This document shows positions 10,650-18,701 of a DNA stretch of 51,905 nucleotides, piece after piece (positions within the stretch are counted from its first letter, which is position 1; every line of letters begins with the position of its first letter). The notes under the pieces are model-generated. The model had not been told where the DNA came from. It searched no databases and worked only from the letters and a program-made list of their open reading frames with translations. Where the stretch lies: NCBI RefSeq assembly GCF_000423825.1, contig NZ_AUIS01000018.1, positions 1 through 51,905 on the forward strand, in the 5' to 3' direction. The stretch comes from Thermithiobacillus tepidarius DSM 3134. GTDB taxonomy: Bacteria > Pseudomonadota > Gammaproteobacteria > Acidithiobacillales > Thermithiobacillaceae. The position numbers and the translations under genes are program-made.

Positions 10650-11006
10650 ATGGACCTGCTTTTTTTGCGCGAATTGAAGGTTGAGGCGATCATCGGCATC
10701 TACGACTGGGAGCGGCAGGTCAAGCAGCCGCTGCTGATCGACCTGGACATGGCCGCCGACGTGGCCCGCGCCGCCGCCACGGACCGGGTGGAGGATACGG
10801 TCAACTACAAGGACATTGCCAAGCGCCTGATCGCTTTCGTGGAGGAGTCCCAGTTCCAGTTGGTGGAAACCCTGGCGGAACGCATCGCCGACATCGTCCT
10901 GAACGAGTACGGCGTGCGCTGGGTGCGCGTCACCCTGCACAAGCCGGGCGCCATCCGCGGCTCGCGGGACGTGGGCGTGCAGATCGAGCGGGGTCAGCGT
11001 GACTGA
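10650..11006 (+). CDS. folB: Dihydroneopterin aldolase FolB
   Basis: FolB cleaves dihydroneopterin to 6-hydroxymethyl-dihydropterin and glycolaldehyde in folate synthesis. The 118-residue product (MDLLFLRELKVEAIIGIYDWERQ) shows the family pattern GIYxWE, the conserved VNYKDI and the HKPGAIRGSRDVGV end. The start is set by AGGAGGAGGG at 10636-10645; a second ATG at 10646 is out of frame. It overlaps folK by 8 bases, so the two consecutive folate enzymes are co-translated. Confidence 0.95.
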   Translation: MDLLFLRELKVEAIIGIYDWERQVKQPLLIDLDMAADVARAAATDRVEDTVNYKDIAKRLIAFVEESQFQLVETLAERIADIVLNEYGVRWVRVTLHKPGAIRGSRDVGVQIERGQRD

Positions 11007-11514
11007 GACCGGCGCGGAGGCGGGCGAAGCGGCCTCCGTCTTCGTCGGCCTGGGCAGCAACGAGGGGCGGGAGGCGCATCTGCGCCTGGCGGTGGCAGCC
11101 CTGCGTGAGCGCTTCGCGCCCGTGCGCCTCTCGCCGGTCTACGAAAGCCCGGACAGCCGCTTCGGCGGCCCTCCTTTCTACAACCTGGTGGCCGGCTTCC
11201 GCACCGCCATGGCGCCGGCCGATCTGCGCGCCTGCTTCCGCGAAATCGAGGCCCGTTGCGGCCGGGTGCAGCGGCGGGAGCGCACCTTTCCGCTGGACCT
11301 GGACTTGCTGCTCTACGATGACCGGCTCGGTGATGATCCCAGGCTGCCCCACCCGGACATTCTCACCCGCGCCTTCGTGCTCAAGCCTCTGAGCGACCTG
11401 GCGCCGGATTTCGTGCATCCGGCCACCGGCCGGACGCTGGCCTGGCACTGGCTGCATTTTGATCGGGGGCAGCTCGGCGGATTGCGGGCTGTGGAGCTAA
11501 GAGTGGAGGGTTGA
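10999..11514 (+). CDS. folK: 2-amino-4-hydroxy-6-hydroxymethyldihydropteridine pyrophosphokinase FolK
   Basis: FolK transfers pyrophosphate from ATP to the pterin made by FolB. The 171-residue protein has SVFVGLGSNEGRE near the N terminus and the catalytic RTFPLDLDLLLYDD (two metal-binding aspartates), followed by PHPDILTRAFVLKPLSDLAPD. It starts with GTG at 10999 inside the end of folB. The last 20 residues extend beyond the usual domain and look like filler. Confidence 0.95.
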   Translation: MTETGAEAGEAASVFVGLGSNEGREAHLRLAVAALRERFAPVRLSPVYESPDSRFGGPPFYNLVAGFRTAMAPADLRACFREIEARCGRVQRRERTFPLDLDLLLYDDRLGDDPRLPHPDILTRAFVLKPLSDLAPDFVHPATGRTLAWHWLHFDRGQLGGLRAVELRVEG

Positions 11515-11678
11515 TGGGGCGGTGGGTCACCGTTCAGCTGCCGTCGGCGCGGGCAGATCCGGATGTGGTGGCGGCCGGTGCCGTTGATCGTGAGGGGATG
11601 CTCCTGCCGTGCCCGCTTCCGTGCTTGCAGCCAGCCGGCGCGTCGGGCTGACGGGGCCGCCCATTCGCTCCAGCTTCA

Positions 11679-11712
11679 AATCACGATTCACGAATCGCGA
11701 GTCATGATTCAA
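11679..11712. repeat. Dispersed TCACGAATC-type palindromic repeat, copy 1
   Basis: The stretch is built from variants of ATCACGATTCACGAATC and AGTCATGATT and contains short inverted arms (GATTC/GAATC). Its reverse complement resembles the sequence at 34445-34466 in front of metF. It runs into the stop codon of the pteridine reductase gene (11709-11711). It looks like a small dispersed intergenic repeat. The rest of 11515-11678 shows nothing I recognise. Confidence 0.5.
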
Positions 11713-12458
11713 TAAACGCCGCGCCCCCCATCCACCGCCAGCACCTGTCCCGTGACGTACGGCGCATCGAGCAGGAAAAAAGCCACTGCCGCAGCCACGT
11801 CCGCGGGGCTGCCGGCACGCTTGAGGGCGGTCTTGGCCAGGATACCCTGGCGCGTGCCCTCGGCGGGGTGCTTGCCTTCGGCCCACAGGGCCACGCCCGG
11901 GGCGACGGCATTGACGCGAATGGCCGGTCCCAGGTCCTTGGCCAGCCCCTTGGTCAGCATGATGAGCCCGGCCTTGGACACGCTGTAGGGCAGGTAGTTG
12001 GCCAGCGGGCGCTCGCCGTAGATGTCGGCGATGTTGACGATGGCGCCCTGGCTGTCGCGCAGGGCGGCGGCGGCCGCCTGGGCCAGGAAGAAGGGCGCGC
12101 GCAGATTGGTGTTGAGCAGGTCGTCCCACTGCTCGGGACTGACTTCGTCGACCGGGGTGGGGTAGAAGGCCGAGGCGTTGTTGACCAAGGCATCCAGGCG
12201 ACCGAAGCGGTCGAGCACGCTGTCCACCAGCAGCGGTAGCACGGCAACGTCGCGCAGGTCCGCCTGCAAGGTGAGGACCTCGATGCCGTGATCGGCGCTC
12301 AGCCGGGCCGCCAGCGCCTCCGCTTCGGCGCGGGATCGGTTATAATGGATGGCCAGGCGCATGCCCCGGGCGGCGAGGTGCTCGGCGATGCCCGCTCCGA
12401 CCCGTTTGGCCGCGCCGGTAATGAAGGCCACTCGTTGCTCCGCCTGCCTATTTGCCAT
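11709..12458 (-). CDS. Pteridine reductase (short-chain dehydrogenase family)
   Basis: The 249-residue protein is an NADPH-dependent short-chain dehydrogenase: Rossmann motif TGAAKRVGAGIA (14-25), NNASAF, and catalytic Tyr-x3-Lys in YSVSKAG. The arginine in the cofactor loop (AAKRVG) and the overall sequence fit the pteridine reductase/FolM group, which reduces dihydrobiopterin-type or dihydrofolate-type pterins. Its position beside folB and folK supports a role in pterin or folate metabolism. It is divergent from the methyltransferase gene, with only 20 bases between start codons, so promoters must overlap coding sequence. Confidence 0.88.
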   Translation of the reverse strand: MANRQAEQRVAFITGAAKRVGAGIAEHLAARGMRLAIHYNRSRAEAEALAARLSADHGIEVLTLQADLRDVAVLPLLVDSVLDRFGRLDALVNNASAFYPTPVDEVSPEQWDDLLNTNLRAPFFLAQAAAAALRDSQGAIVNIADIYGERPLANYLPYSVSKAGLIMLTKGLAKDLGPAIRVNAVAPGVALWAEGKHPAEGTRQGILAKTALKRAGSPADVAAAVAFFLLDAPYVTGQVLAVDGGRGVY

Positions 12459-12478
12459 GATCGTCTCCGGAAAAGGCC

Positions 12479-13690
12479 ATGTCTGATTCTCCCCATTGTC
12501 TCAACTCGGGCTCGCCAGTCAACCTGCGCCAGCCCCCGCAACTGCCCGAGCCCGGCGCCGAGGAGCGCGCCCACGAGGCGGCGCTGGCGGCGCTCATCCG
12601 TGCCGATATGGCGCAGCAGGGCGGCGCCATCCCCTTCCACCGCTTCATGCATCTGGCCCTCTATGCGCCGGGCCTTGGCTATTACGTGGCGGGACAGACG
12701 CGCTTCGGCATCGGCGGGGATTTCGTCACCGCGCCGGAGCTGGGCGACGTCTTCGCCCGCACTCTGGCCCATACGGCGGCGGCGGTGCTGGCGCAGGCGG
12801 GCGGAGACGTGCTGGAGGCCGGCGCCGGCAGCGGCGCCCTGGCGGCGGACCTGCTGGCGGCCCTGGAACGGCTGGGGCGTCTGCCCGAGCGCTACCTCAT
12901 CCTGGAGGTGAGCCCCGACCTGCGCGCGCGCCAGCGCCAGCGCCTGGAGAGCCGGGTGCCGCATCTGCTGGCGCGGGTGCAGTGGCTGGACGAGCCGCCG
13001 GCGAGCATCACCGGGGTGGTGTTGGGCAACGAGGTGCTGGATGCCATGCCGGTGCACGCCTTCGAACTGGACGAGAGCGGGCAGGCGTGGGAGCGCACGG
13101 TGCGCTGGGCGGGGGGGGCCTTCGCCTGGGACCGGGCGGCGCCGATCGGGGCGCTGGCCGAGCGCCTGGCGCAGCTTGCGCCGCGTCTGGCCGCGCCTTA
13201 TCAGTCGGAAGTCAATCTGGCGGCCGAGGCCTGGATCGCCGACCTGGGCGGGCGCCTGCGGACGGGGGCGCTGCTGCTGGTGGATTACGGCTTCCCCGCC
13301 GCCGAGTGCTACCACTCCCAGCGCAGCATGGGCACGCTCATGTGCCACTACCGGCACCATGCCCATGGCGACCCCTTGAGGCTGGTCGGCCTGCAGGACA
13401 TCACGGCGCACGTGGATTTTTCCGCCATGGCGGCGGCAGGCGAGAGGGCCGGGCTGACGCTGCTGGGCTACGCCAGCCAAGCCCAGTTCCTGCTGGACGC
13501 CGGCCTGCAGGAGGTGCTGATGGCTTCCTTGTCGCCGGATCCGGCGGTGCAGATGGCGCTGGCCAACCAGGTCAAGCGCCTGACCCTGCCGAGCGAGATG
13601 GGCGAGCTTTTCAAGGTGCTGGCCCTGGGTCGGGAGCTGTCGGGCCCGCTGCCCGGCTTCGGCGGGCGCGGACGAGCCGGCGGTTTATAG
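12479..13690 (+). CDS. SAM-dependent methyltransferase, COG1565/MidA (NDUFAF7-like)
   Basis: The 403-residue product carries HRFMHLALYAPGLGYY at about 54-69, the invariant region GDFVTAPELGDVF (80-92), and the SAM-binding glycine motif VLEAGAGSGALA (111-122), followed by GNEVLDAMPVHAFE. These are the hallmarks of the COG1565 family; the mitochondrial member NDUFAF7 methylates an arginine of the complex I subunit NDUFS2. The bacterial target is not established. It ends 6 bases inside the convergent NDUFA9-like gene. Confidence 0.9.
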   Translation: MSDSPHCLNSGSPVNLRQPPQLPEPGAEERAHEAALAALIRADMAQQGGAIPFHRFMHLALYAPGLGYYVAGQTRFGIGGDFVTAPELGDVFARTLAHTAAAVLAQAGGDVLEAGAGSGALAADLLAALERLGRLPERYLILEVSPDLRARQRQRLESRVPHLLARVQWLDEPPASITGVVLGNEVLDAMPVHAFELDESGQAWERTVRWAGGAFAWDRAAPIGALAERLAQLAPRLAAPYQSEVNLAAEAWIADLGGRLRTGALLLVDYGFPAAECYHSQRSMGTLMCHYRHHAHGDPLRLVGLQDITAHVDFSAMAAAGERAGLTLLGYASQAQFLLDAGLQEVLMASLSPDPAVQMALANQVKRLTLPSEMGELFKVLALGRELSGPLPGFGGRGRAGGL

Positions 13691-14737
13691 TTCCTTTTCC
13701 CGCTCGCCATGGCGATAGCGGGACAGGCGCTCGGTGCGGCTTTTCTTGCCCAGGTAGGTCGGCACCACCGCTTCCACGGGGGTAGGCTGGATGCCGAAGA
13801 CGGCCGGGAAGCTCTCGCCGGTGCAGACGTTGTCCACGGACAGGCTGCGCAGGTTGTCGCCGGTGAGCAGCTTGCCGGGCAGATGCTCCAGCACGCCGGC
13901 TTGGGCGTAGGCCATCCAGTCGGGCAGGTTCAGGACCGCCTTATGGCTGCCGATCAGGCTGCGGGTGTATTCGACCAGCTCGCGCAGGGTGTAGATCTTG
14001 GGGCCGCACAGGTCGTAGATCTGGCCGAAGGTGCGGGGGTTTTCCAGGGCGCGCACGTAGGCCTCGGCCACGTCCTCCACCCACACGGGCTGCAGGCGGG
14101 CGCTGGGTTTGGCCAGGGGCAGGAAGAGCGGAATGCGGCGCAGGAGGCTGGCAAAGCGGTTGAAGAAGCTGTCGCCGCGGCCGAAGATGATGGACGGCCG
14201 GAAGATGGTGACCTGCAGGCCGCGCCCCCAGACCAGCTTGGGGCCGTTCAGGTAAGTGAACCAGCCCAGTGCGGCGCTGTCCTCGCCGGCTTGGCGCACG
14301 ATCTCCTGCCCCAGGCCCTTGGAGCGCTGATAGGCGCTCGGGCCCACCGGGTCGGCGCCGAGGGCGCTCATGTGCAGCACCCGCTGCACGCCGAGCTTGG
14401 CGCAGGTGTTGACCACCAGCCGCGGCAGTTCCACGTGCAGCTGATGGAAGTCGCCGCGCCGCTTCGGGGGCAGATCCTTGCGCCCGGTCCGGCGCTCGTT
14501 GAGGATGCCGACCAGGTTGACGACCGCGTCCATGCCCTCCAGATACGCGCTCAGGGCGGCCGGATCGAGCGGATTGGCTTCGATCAGTTCCACGTTGGGC
14601 ATGACCAGCATGTCCCGGTGCCTCTCCCGCTGGCGGGTCAGAATGCGGACGCGGATGCCTTTGGCGTTCAGCTTTTCCGTGATGTGGCGGCCCACGAAAC
14701 CCGTGCCGCCCAGAATGCAAACCTTGCGAATGGCCAT
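13685..14737 (-). CDS. NDUFA9-like atypical short-chain dehydrogenase
   Basis: The 350-residue protein has an N-terminal NAD(P)-binding motif GGTGFVG (10-16) and an atypical extended SDR fold: LVGIL, HMSALGADP and a substrate-side YQRSKGLGQEIVRQ. It matches the family of complex I NDUFA9-like proteins (NAD-dependent epimerase-like), which in mitochondria is an accessory subunit binding NADPH. The C terminus (about 300-350) is basic. No complex I genes are in this window, so the complex I link is by homology only. Confidence 0.85.
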   Translation of the reverse strand: MAIRKVCILGGTGFVGRHITEKLNAKGIRVRILTRQRERHRDMLVMPNVELIEANPLDPAALSAYLEGMDAVVNLVGILNERRTGRKDLPPKRRGDFHQLHVELPRLVVNTCAKLGVQRVLHMSALGADPVGPSAYQRSKGLGQEIVRQAGEDSAALGWFTYLNGPKLVWGRGLQVTIFRPSIIFGRGDSFFNRFASLLRRIPLFLPLAKPSARLQPVWVEDVAEAYVRALENPRTFGQIYDLCGPKIYTLRELVEYTRSLIGSHKAVLNLPDWMAYAQAGVLEHLPGKLLTGDNLRSLSVDNVCTGESFPAVFGIQPTPVEAVVPTYLGKKSRTERLSRYRHGEREKEL

Positions 14738-14942
14738 GCCTCTCCCCTTTTGCCGCTCCGATCAGGTCGTGTTGCCTTATAGGAGTTTTGTCGAGGAGGC
14801 ATTGTCCCTGTGCGGCTGCACAGCGTCAAGACGGCGCCGGGGTTGGCGGGGGAGACGGATTTCGAGGGACGATCATGCGCATGCCTGGGAGAGTCGGGCG
14901 CGACTTTGCTGCCGGATGCGACGGACGGGAAGGGAACCGCAT

Positions 14943-14970
14943 CCCCTCACAGGAAGCTTTCCGTGAGGGG
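14943..14970 (-). terminator. Strong hairpin after the entericidin gene
   Basis: CCCCTCAC (14943-14950) pairs with GTGAGGGG (14963-14970), extended inward by GGAA/TTCC. It lies 12 bases beyond the stop codon of the small lipoprotein gene. No T-run follows on either strand, so it may be a transcript-stabilising hairpin rather than an intrinsic terminator. The remaining bases 14738-14942 hold no gene I can support. Confidence 0.4.
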
Positions 14971-14982
14971 ACCGTCATCCGG

Positions 14983-15135
14983 TTACTTGTTGGCTTTCTC
15001 CGCGGTGTTTTCCAGCTTCTCGCCGCCGGATTGCACGTCCTTGCCCAAGCCCTCCATGGTGTTGCAGGCGGTCAGGGTCAGGAAGCCGGCGAGCACCGAA
15101 CCGAAAACCAGCGTATTTAGGATTTTGCGTTTCAT
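14983..15135 (-). CDS. Entericidin A/B family small lipoprotein
   Basis: The 50-residue product has a basic N terminus, a hydrophobic segment and a lipobox (LTAC, cysteine at 24), followed by a short helical amphipathic tail (NTMEGLGKDVQSGGEKLENT). This is the entericidin EcnA/EcnB pattern: a tiny outer-membrane lipoprotein, in enteric bacteria linked to stationary-phase lysis and stress. AAGGAGATATCC in front of the ATG at 15135 decides the start; the open frame runs 16 codons further upstream. Confidence 0.85.
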   Translation of the reverse strand: MKRKILNTLVFGSVLAGFLTLTACNTMEGLGKDVQSGGEKLENTAEKANK

Positions 15136-15460
15136 ACGGATATCTCCTTTGAGAAAGGACGGAATTAGCATTCTACAAGACAAAAGTCAGCACAATACAA
15201 CCAAAGTCTGTACTGCGGCGACAGGGAAATCCGGCATCCCGGAACCAGGACGGCGTGCTTGCGCCATGCTTTCCGCCATGTTCCGGGATCTTGCGCAATA
15301 TCCGTGCGTTAATTCGGTTTTTTCCGCACCGACCGCACCCGGCCCGGCAATAGAGCCGCGCGGCGGGGCCGATCGTCCCTCCGGCCAAGAGGGTACCCTT
15401 GAAACTTGCACTTGCTGCCCCTATCTAAATTGTAAGGAGTCAAGATCTGGAGGATTTCAA
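15136..15460. other. Intergenic region between two divergent genes
   Basis: This 325-base region separates the leftward lipoprotein gene from the rightward hypothetical gene and must hold both promoters. The part nearest the lipoprotein is AT-rich (15160-15210). On the right a candidate promoter lies at 15399-15427. I see no coding potential or structured RNA in it. Confidence 0.5.
15399..15427 (+). promoter_or_regulatory. Candidate promoter of the 15461 gene
   Basis: TTGAAA (15399-15404) and TATCTA (15422-15427) are spaced 17 bases apart. The -35 element matches 5 of 6 consensus bases, the -10 only 3 of 6. Transcription would start near 15434, leaving a leader of about 27 bases that contains the ribosome-binding site. 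Confidence 0.35.
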
Positions 15461-15931
15461 ATGGGCATGGCGGAATGGGTGAAACGGGATCTGGCCGAGA
15501 TCAAGGCCGCTGCCTGCGCATACGCCGAGCAGATCGGCCGTCCCTGGCTGCTCTTCAGCGAGCAGATGGGCGCGGCCCTGGCCGACACTCCCGACGCGGT
15601 GATATGGGAAAAGAGCGGTCAAGGCGGGCCGGAGATGCATGGCCTGCTGCTCTTCCCCGATTACAGCACGGCACAGGATTTGATCAATTACCGGCCCGAA
15701 GAGTTCGCCGGCGCGCGCCCGGTGCACATCCGCGATTGGCCTGTCTACGGCGAGCCGGACGAGATGACGCTGAGAGTGGCTGCCGGGGCCTACCTCGACG
15801 GGGCGCAGCGCCTGTCGGATGCCGTGCAGGTCCGCTTGCTGCCCTGGGCCGTCGAGGACGGGGCGCCGGGCATCCTGCTGCTGGATGCCAGGCTCAATTT
15901 CGTGGCGCCGGAGGAGAACCTGCTGCAGTAA
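15461..15931 (+). CDS. Hypothetical cytosolic protein, 156 aa
   Basis: I do not recognise this protein. The ATG at 15461 is preceded by GGAGG (15449-15453) with normal spacing, and codon use resembles neighbouring genes. The product is acidic, has no signal peptide or membrane segment, and carries many tryptophans and aromatic residues (EWVKRDL, RPWLLFSEQMG, DAVIWEK, HIRDWPVYGEPDEM). It looks like a compact alpha/beta domain ending in an acidic LDARLNFVAPEENLLQ. It is convergent with lgt, 20 bases away. Function unknown. Confidence 0.75.
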   Translation: MGMAEWVKRDLAEIKAAACAYAEQIGRPWLLFSEQMGAALADTPDAVIWEKSGQGGPEMHGLLLFPDYSTAQDLINYRPEEFAGARPVHIRDWPVYGEPDEMTLRVAAGAYLDGAQRLSDAVQVRLLPWAVEDGAPGILLLDARLNFVAPEENLLQ

Positions 15932-15951
15932 AAAGCAGACGACGGGAGCGC

Positions 15952-16752
15952 TCAGGCGGGGCGGCTTTGGGCCGCCCCGTGCTTTTTGTAGGCCCAGGCC
16001 ATGATGGCCAGGCCCAGGATCGCCATGGGCAGGCTGAGCAGCTGGCCCATGGTGAAGTCGCCGACGATGAAACCCAATTGCACATCGGGCTCGCGGGTGA
16101 ACTCGACCAGGAAGCGGAAGGTGCCGTAGCCCGCCAGGAACAGGCCGAAGACCGCGCCGCGCGGCCGCGGCCGAGCGCTGTAGAGCCACAGCAGCAGGAA
16201 GAGCAGAACACCTTCCAGGAGCAGCTCGTAGAGCTGCGAGGGGTGGCGCGGCCAAGGTCCGCCGCCTGGAAAGACCATGGCCCAGGGCGCACTGCTCACC
16301 CGGCCGTAAAGCTCGCCGTTGATGAAGTTGCCGAGACGCCCCAAGCCGAGGCCGATGGGCACCACAGGCACGATGAAATCCGCCGAGTGCAGAAAGCTCT
16401 TGCCGAGCTTGCGGGTGTACAGGTATCCCGCCACGATGACGCCCAGCATGCCGCCGTGGAAGGACATGCCGCCCTGCCAGACGGCGAAAATCTCCAGCGG
16501 GTGGGCCAGGTAGTAGGGAAGGTTGTAGAAGAGCACGTAGCCGAGCCGCCCGCCCAGCACGACACCGAGCGCGGCATAGAACACGAAATCGGAGATCTCG
16601 TCCTTGCTCCAGTCCCAGTAGGGACTGCGTCCCCGCCAGATCAGCAGCAGCCAGGCGGCGAGGAAGGCCAGTACGTACATGAGCCCGTACCAGTGCACGG
16701 CCAGGGGGCCGATCTGGATGGCGACGGGGTCGATCTCGGGATAGACGAGCAT
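15952..16752 (-). CDS. lgt: Prolipoprotein diacylglyceryl transferase Lgt
   Basis: Lgt moves a diacylglyceryl group from phosphatidylglycerol to the lipobox cysteine of prolipoproteins in the inner membrane. The 266-residue protein has about seven hydrophobic segments and the family signatures [23 protein letters not shown], the HGG motif (MSFHGGMLG) with its essential histidine, and [14 protein letters not shown]. Several predicted lipoproteins in this window (14983, 21146, 42507, 50889) would be its substrates. Confidence 0.96.
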   Translation of the reverse strand: MLVYPEIDPVAIQIGPLAVHWYGLMYVLAFLAAWLLLIWRGRSPYWDWSKDEISDFVFYAALGVVLGGRLGYVLFYNLPYYLAHPLEIFAVWQGGMSFHGGMLGVIVAGYLYTRKLGKSFLHSADFIVPVVPIGLGLGRLGNFINGELYGRVSSAPWAMVFPGGGPWPRHPSQLYELLLEGVLLFLLLWLYSARPRPRGAVFGLFLAGYGTFRFLVEFTREPDVQLGFIVGDFTMGQLLSLPMAILGLAIMAWAYKKHGAAQSRPA

Positions 16753-16764
16753 AAATGGCGGCTC

Positions 16765-17973
16765 CTAAAGGGTGGCGGCCCAGGCCATGGCTTCCAGGTA
16801 GGTTTTGCTGATGACGTCCCCCGTCAGGCTCAGCTGGGCGCCCAGGGCCCGCATGGCGTCGGTGTCGCCGGCCTCCACGGCTTCCACCAGGCTCAGCACG
16901 GGGCCGTAGGGCCCCTGATGCAGGGTCAGGGCGGCTACGATGGCTTCGGGCAGGTGCAGCTCCTGCAGAATGCGCGACAGAGGGGTGTTGAGCAACGGCT
17001 CCATCAGCGAGAACATGCCGACGATGAAGAGCTGGTCGAGGCTGTCGCGCTGGTTGAACTGGCCGTTGCCGGCCTGCTGGCCGAGCAACTCGGCCAGGCG
17101 CCCGCGGGCGGCGGCGGTGGCTACCAGGGCGGACGGCGGTGCATCCGAGGTGCCGGCAAAGAGGATGAGGGTAAGCCAGCGATACAGTTGCTGCCGCCCC
17201 AAGGCGACCAGGGCGCGGCGGATGCTGCTGATCTCGTGCGTCTGCCCATGGCCGGCGGAGTTGATGTAGCGCAGCAGCCTGAAGGACAGAGCGGCATCGC
17301 GGCTGATGCTTTCCTCCAGGGCATCGATCTCCGCCTGGCCCATGAGCTGGTTCAGGATCTGGATGATGGTCAGCTTGCTGCTGTCCGGGCTGCGGTCCTC
17401 CAGCAGGCCGGGGCGGGCGAAGTAGAAGCCCTGGAAATAATCCAGACCGAGTTCCTGGCAGGACTGTGCCGTGGCCGGGCTGTCCACCCGGGTGGCGATC
17501 AGCTTGGCGGGAAATTGGCGCAGGGCTTTGCTGTAGGCTTGCATGCGCTCGGCGTCCGCCTGCCGGGCGTCGATCTTGATGAAGGCCATCAGGGGCAGCA
17601 GCGCCAGACTGACCGGGTTGGGAGTGAAATTGTCCAGGGCCAAGCGGTAGCCGCGAGCACGCAGGCCGTTGCAGCGCTCGACCAGGGCCGCGTCCGCCTG
17701 GTCGCCGGCCTTGATCTGGAGCACCAGGCGGTCCCGGGGAAAGAGGGAAAGCGTTTCCTCCTCCAGGAGCTCGGGGGCGAGTTGGACGAAACCCTGCTTG
17801 TCGGCCAGCACCTGCTCCGCGCCAAGGCCGCTGAACAGGCTGACCAGCACCGAGGCCGAGTCCAGCACGGCGTCGTCCGGCGCGGATTCCGCCTTGTCGC
17901 GCTGGACGAAGAATTCGTAGCCGAACAGTGCCTGTTTCCGATCGAGAATGGGGTGGTGGCCTAGGTAGTGCAT
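16765..17973 (-). CDS. EAL-HDOD domain signalling protein
   Basis: The 402-residue protein begins like other EAL-HDOD proteins (YLGHHPILDRKQALFGYEFFVQ) and has a degenerate EAL domain (about 1-190): the catalytic EAL glutamate motif is not seen, although LALDNF and FIKIDAR keep the fold. A HDOD domain follows (about 200-390), with ISRDAALSFRLLRYINSAGHG and IRRALVALGRQQLYRW. Such proteins usually act as c-di-GMP-related adaptors rather than phosphodiesterases. The frame continues upstream, but homologous N termini point to the ATG at 17973, which has no obvious ribosome-binding site. Confidence 0.85.
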   Translation of the reverse strand: MHYLGHHPILDRKQALFGYEFFVQRDKAESAPDDAVLDSASVLVSLFSGLGAEQVLADKQGFVQLAPELLEEETLSLFPRDRLVLQIKAGDQADAALVERCNGLRARGYRLALDNFTPNPVSLALLPLMAFIKIDARQADAERMQAYSKALRQFPAKLIATRVDSPATAQSCQELGLDYFQGFYFARPGLLEDRSPDSSKLTIIQILNQLMGQAEIDALEESISRDAALSFRLLRYINSAGHGQTHEISSIRRALVALGRQQLYRWLTLILFAGTSDAPPSALVATAAARGRLAELLGQQAGNGQFNQRDSLDQLFIVGMFSLMEPLLNTPLSRILQELHLPEAIVAALTLHQGPYGPVLSLVEAVEAGDTDAMRALGAQLSLTGDVISKTYLEAMAWAATL

Positions 17974-18184
17974 GGGAATGCGCGGGTCTCGTTCACTTGG
18001 GCCTCTTTTGAGGCAACAGCCTAACATACTTCCTTGGCAAAAGGGCAACAGTCGGCCAGGCGCCGCCATGCCCCTGATGGTGTAGATAGGTGGCGCGGCG
18101 CGCCTTGTCCATCCGGTGGGCAAAGCGGGTGCTTGGGCATAAGATAGGAGCAACGTGGCCGGATATTTGAACAAGGAGGGCAGA

Positions 18185-18574
18185 ATGGCCAAGACTTTGG
18201 GGGACTACGTGGCGGAGGCGCGCCGCCGGATTCAGGAAGTCGACGCGGAGACGCTGGACGACTGGACGCGGACGCGGGATGAACTCCTGATCGTGGACGT
18301 GCGTGAGCCCGAGGAGTATCGGGATGGTCATATTCCCGGCGCCATTCTGGTGCCGCGCGGCATGCTGGAGGGCGCGGCTGACCCCGGTTACCGGCACCGC
18401 CACCCCGCCCTCTGCGATGCGCGGGCCCGGCCGGTCGTGCTGTACTGCGCCAGCGGCGGCCGCTCCGCCATGGCCACGGCCACGCTGCAGGACATGGGCT
18501 TCGAGGAGGTTTACAACCTGGCGGGCGGCTTCGAGGTCTGGGAGGCGGAGGACCTGCCCGTTGACGAGGGATGA
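18185..18574 (+). CDS. Rhodanese-like sulfurtransferase
   Basis: The 129-residue single-domain rhodanese carries LLIVDVREPEEYRDGHIPGA (35-54) and the active-site loop CASGGRS (88-94), with C88 as the sulfur-carrying cysteine. It ends in GFEEVYNLAGGFEVWE, the usual family closing motif. No export signal is visible, so it should act in the cytosol. AAGGAGGG directly in front fixes the ATG at 18185. The upstream neighbour is divergent, so it is probably a single-gene transcript. Confidence 0.92.
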   Translation: MAKTLGDYVAEARRRIQEVDAETLDDWTRTRDELLIVDVREPEEYRDGHIPGAILVPRGMLEGAADPGYRHRHPALCDARARPVVLYCASGGRSAMATATLQDMGFEEVYNLAGGFEVWEAEDLPVDEG

Positions 18575-18701
18575 AGGCGTGGGGCGCCCGGTCATGGCCT
18601 GCCGACTTGCACGACACGCCGGCGCTGCTTGCGGCCGACCGGCAGGACCGTGAACGCCCCCGCTTCCCGGAGGGCGTCCGCGGCCACTCCGCTATCGAGG
18701 G

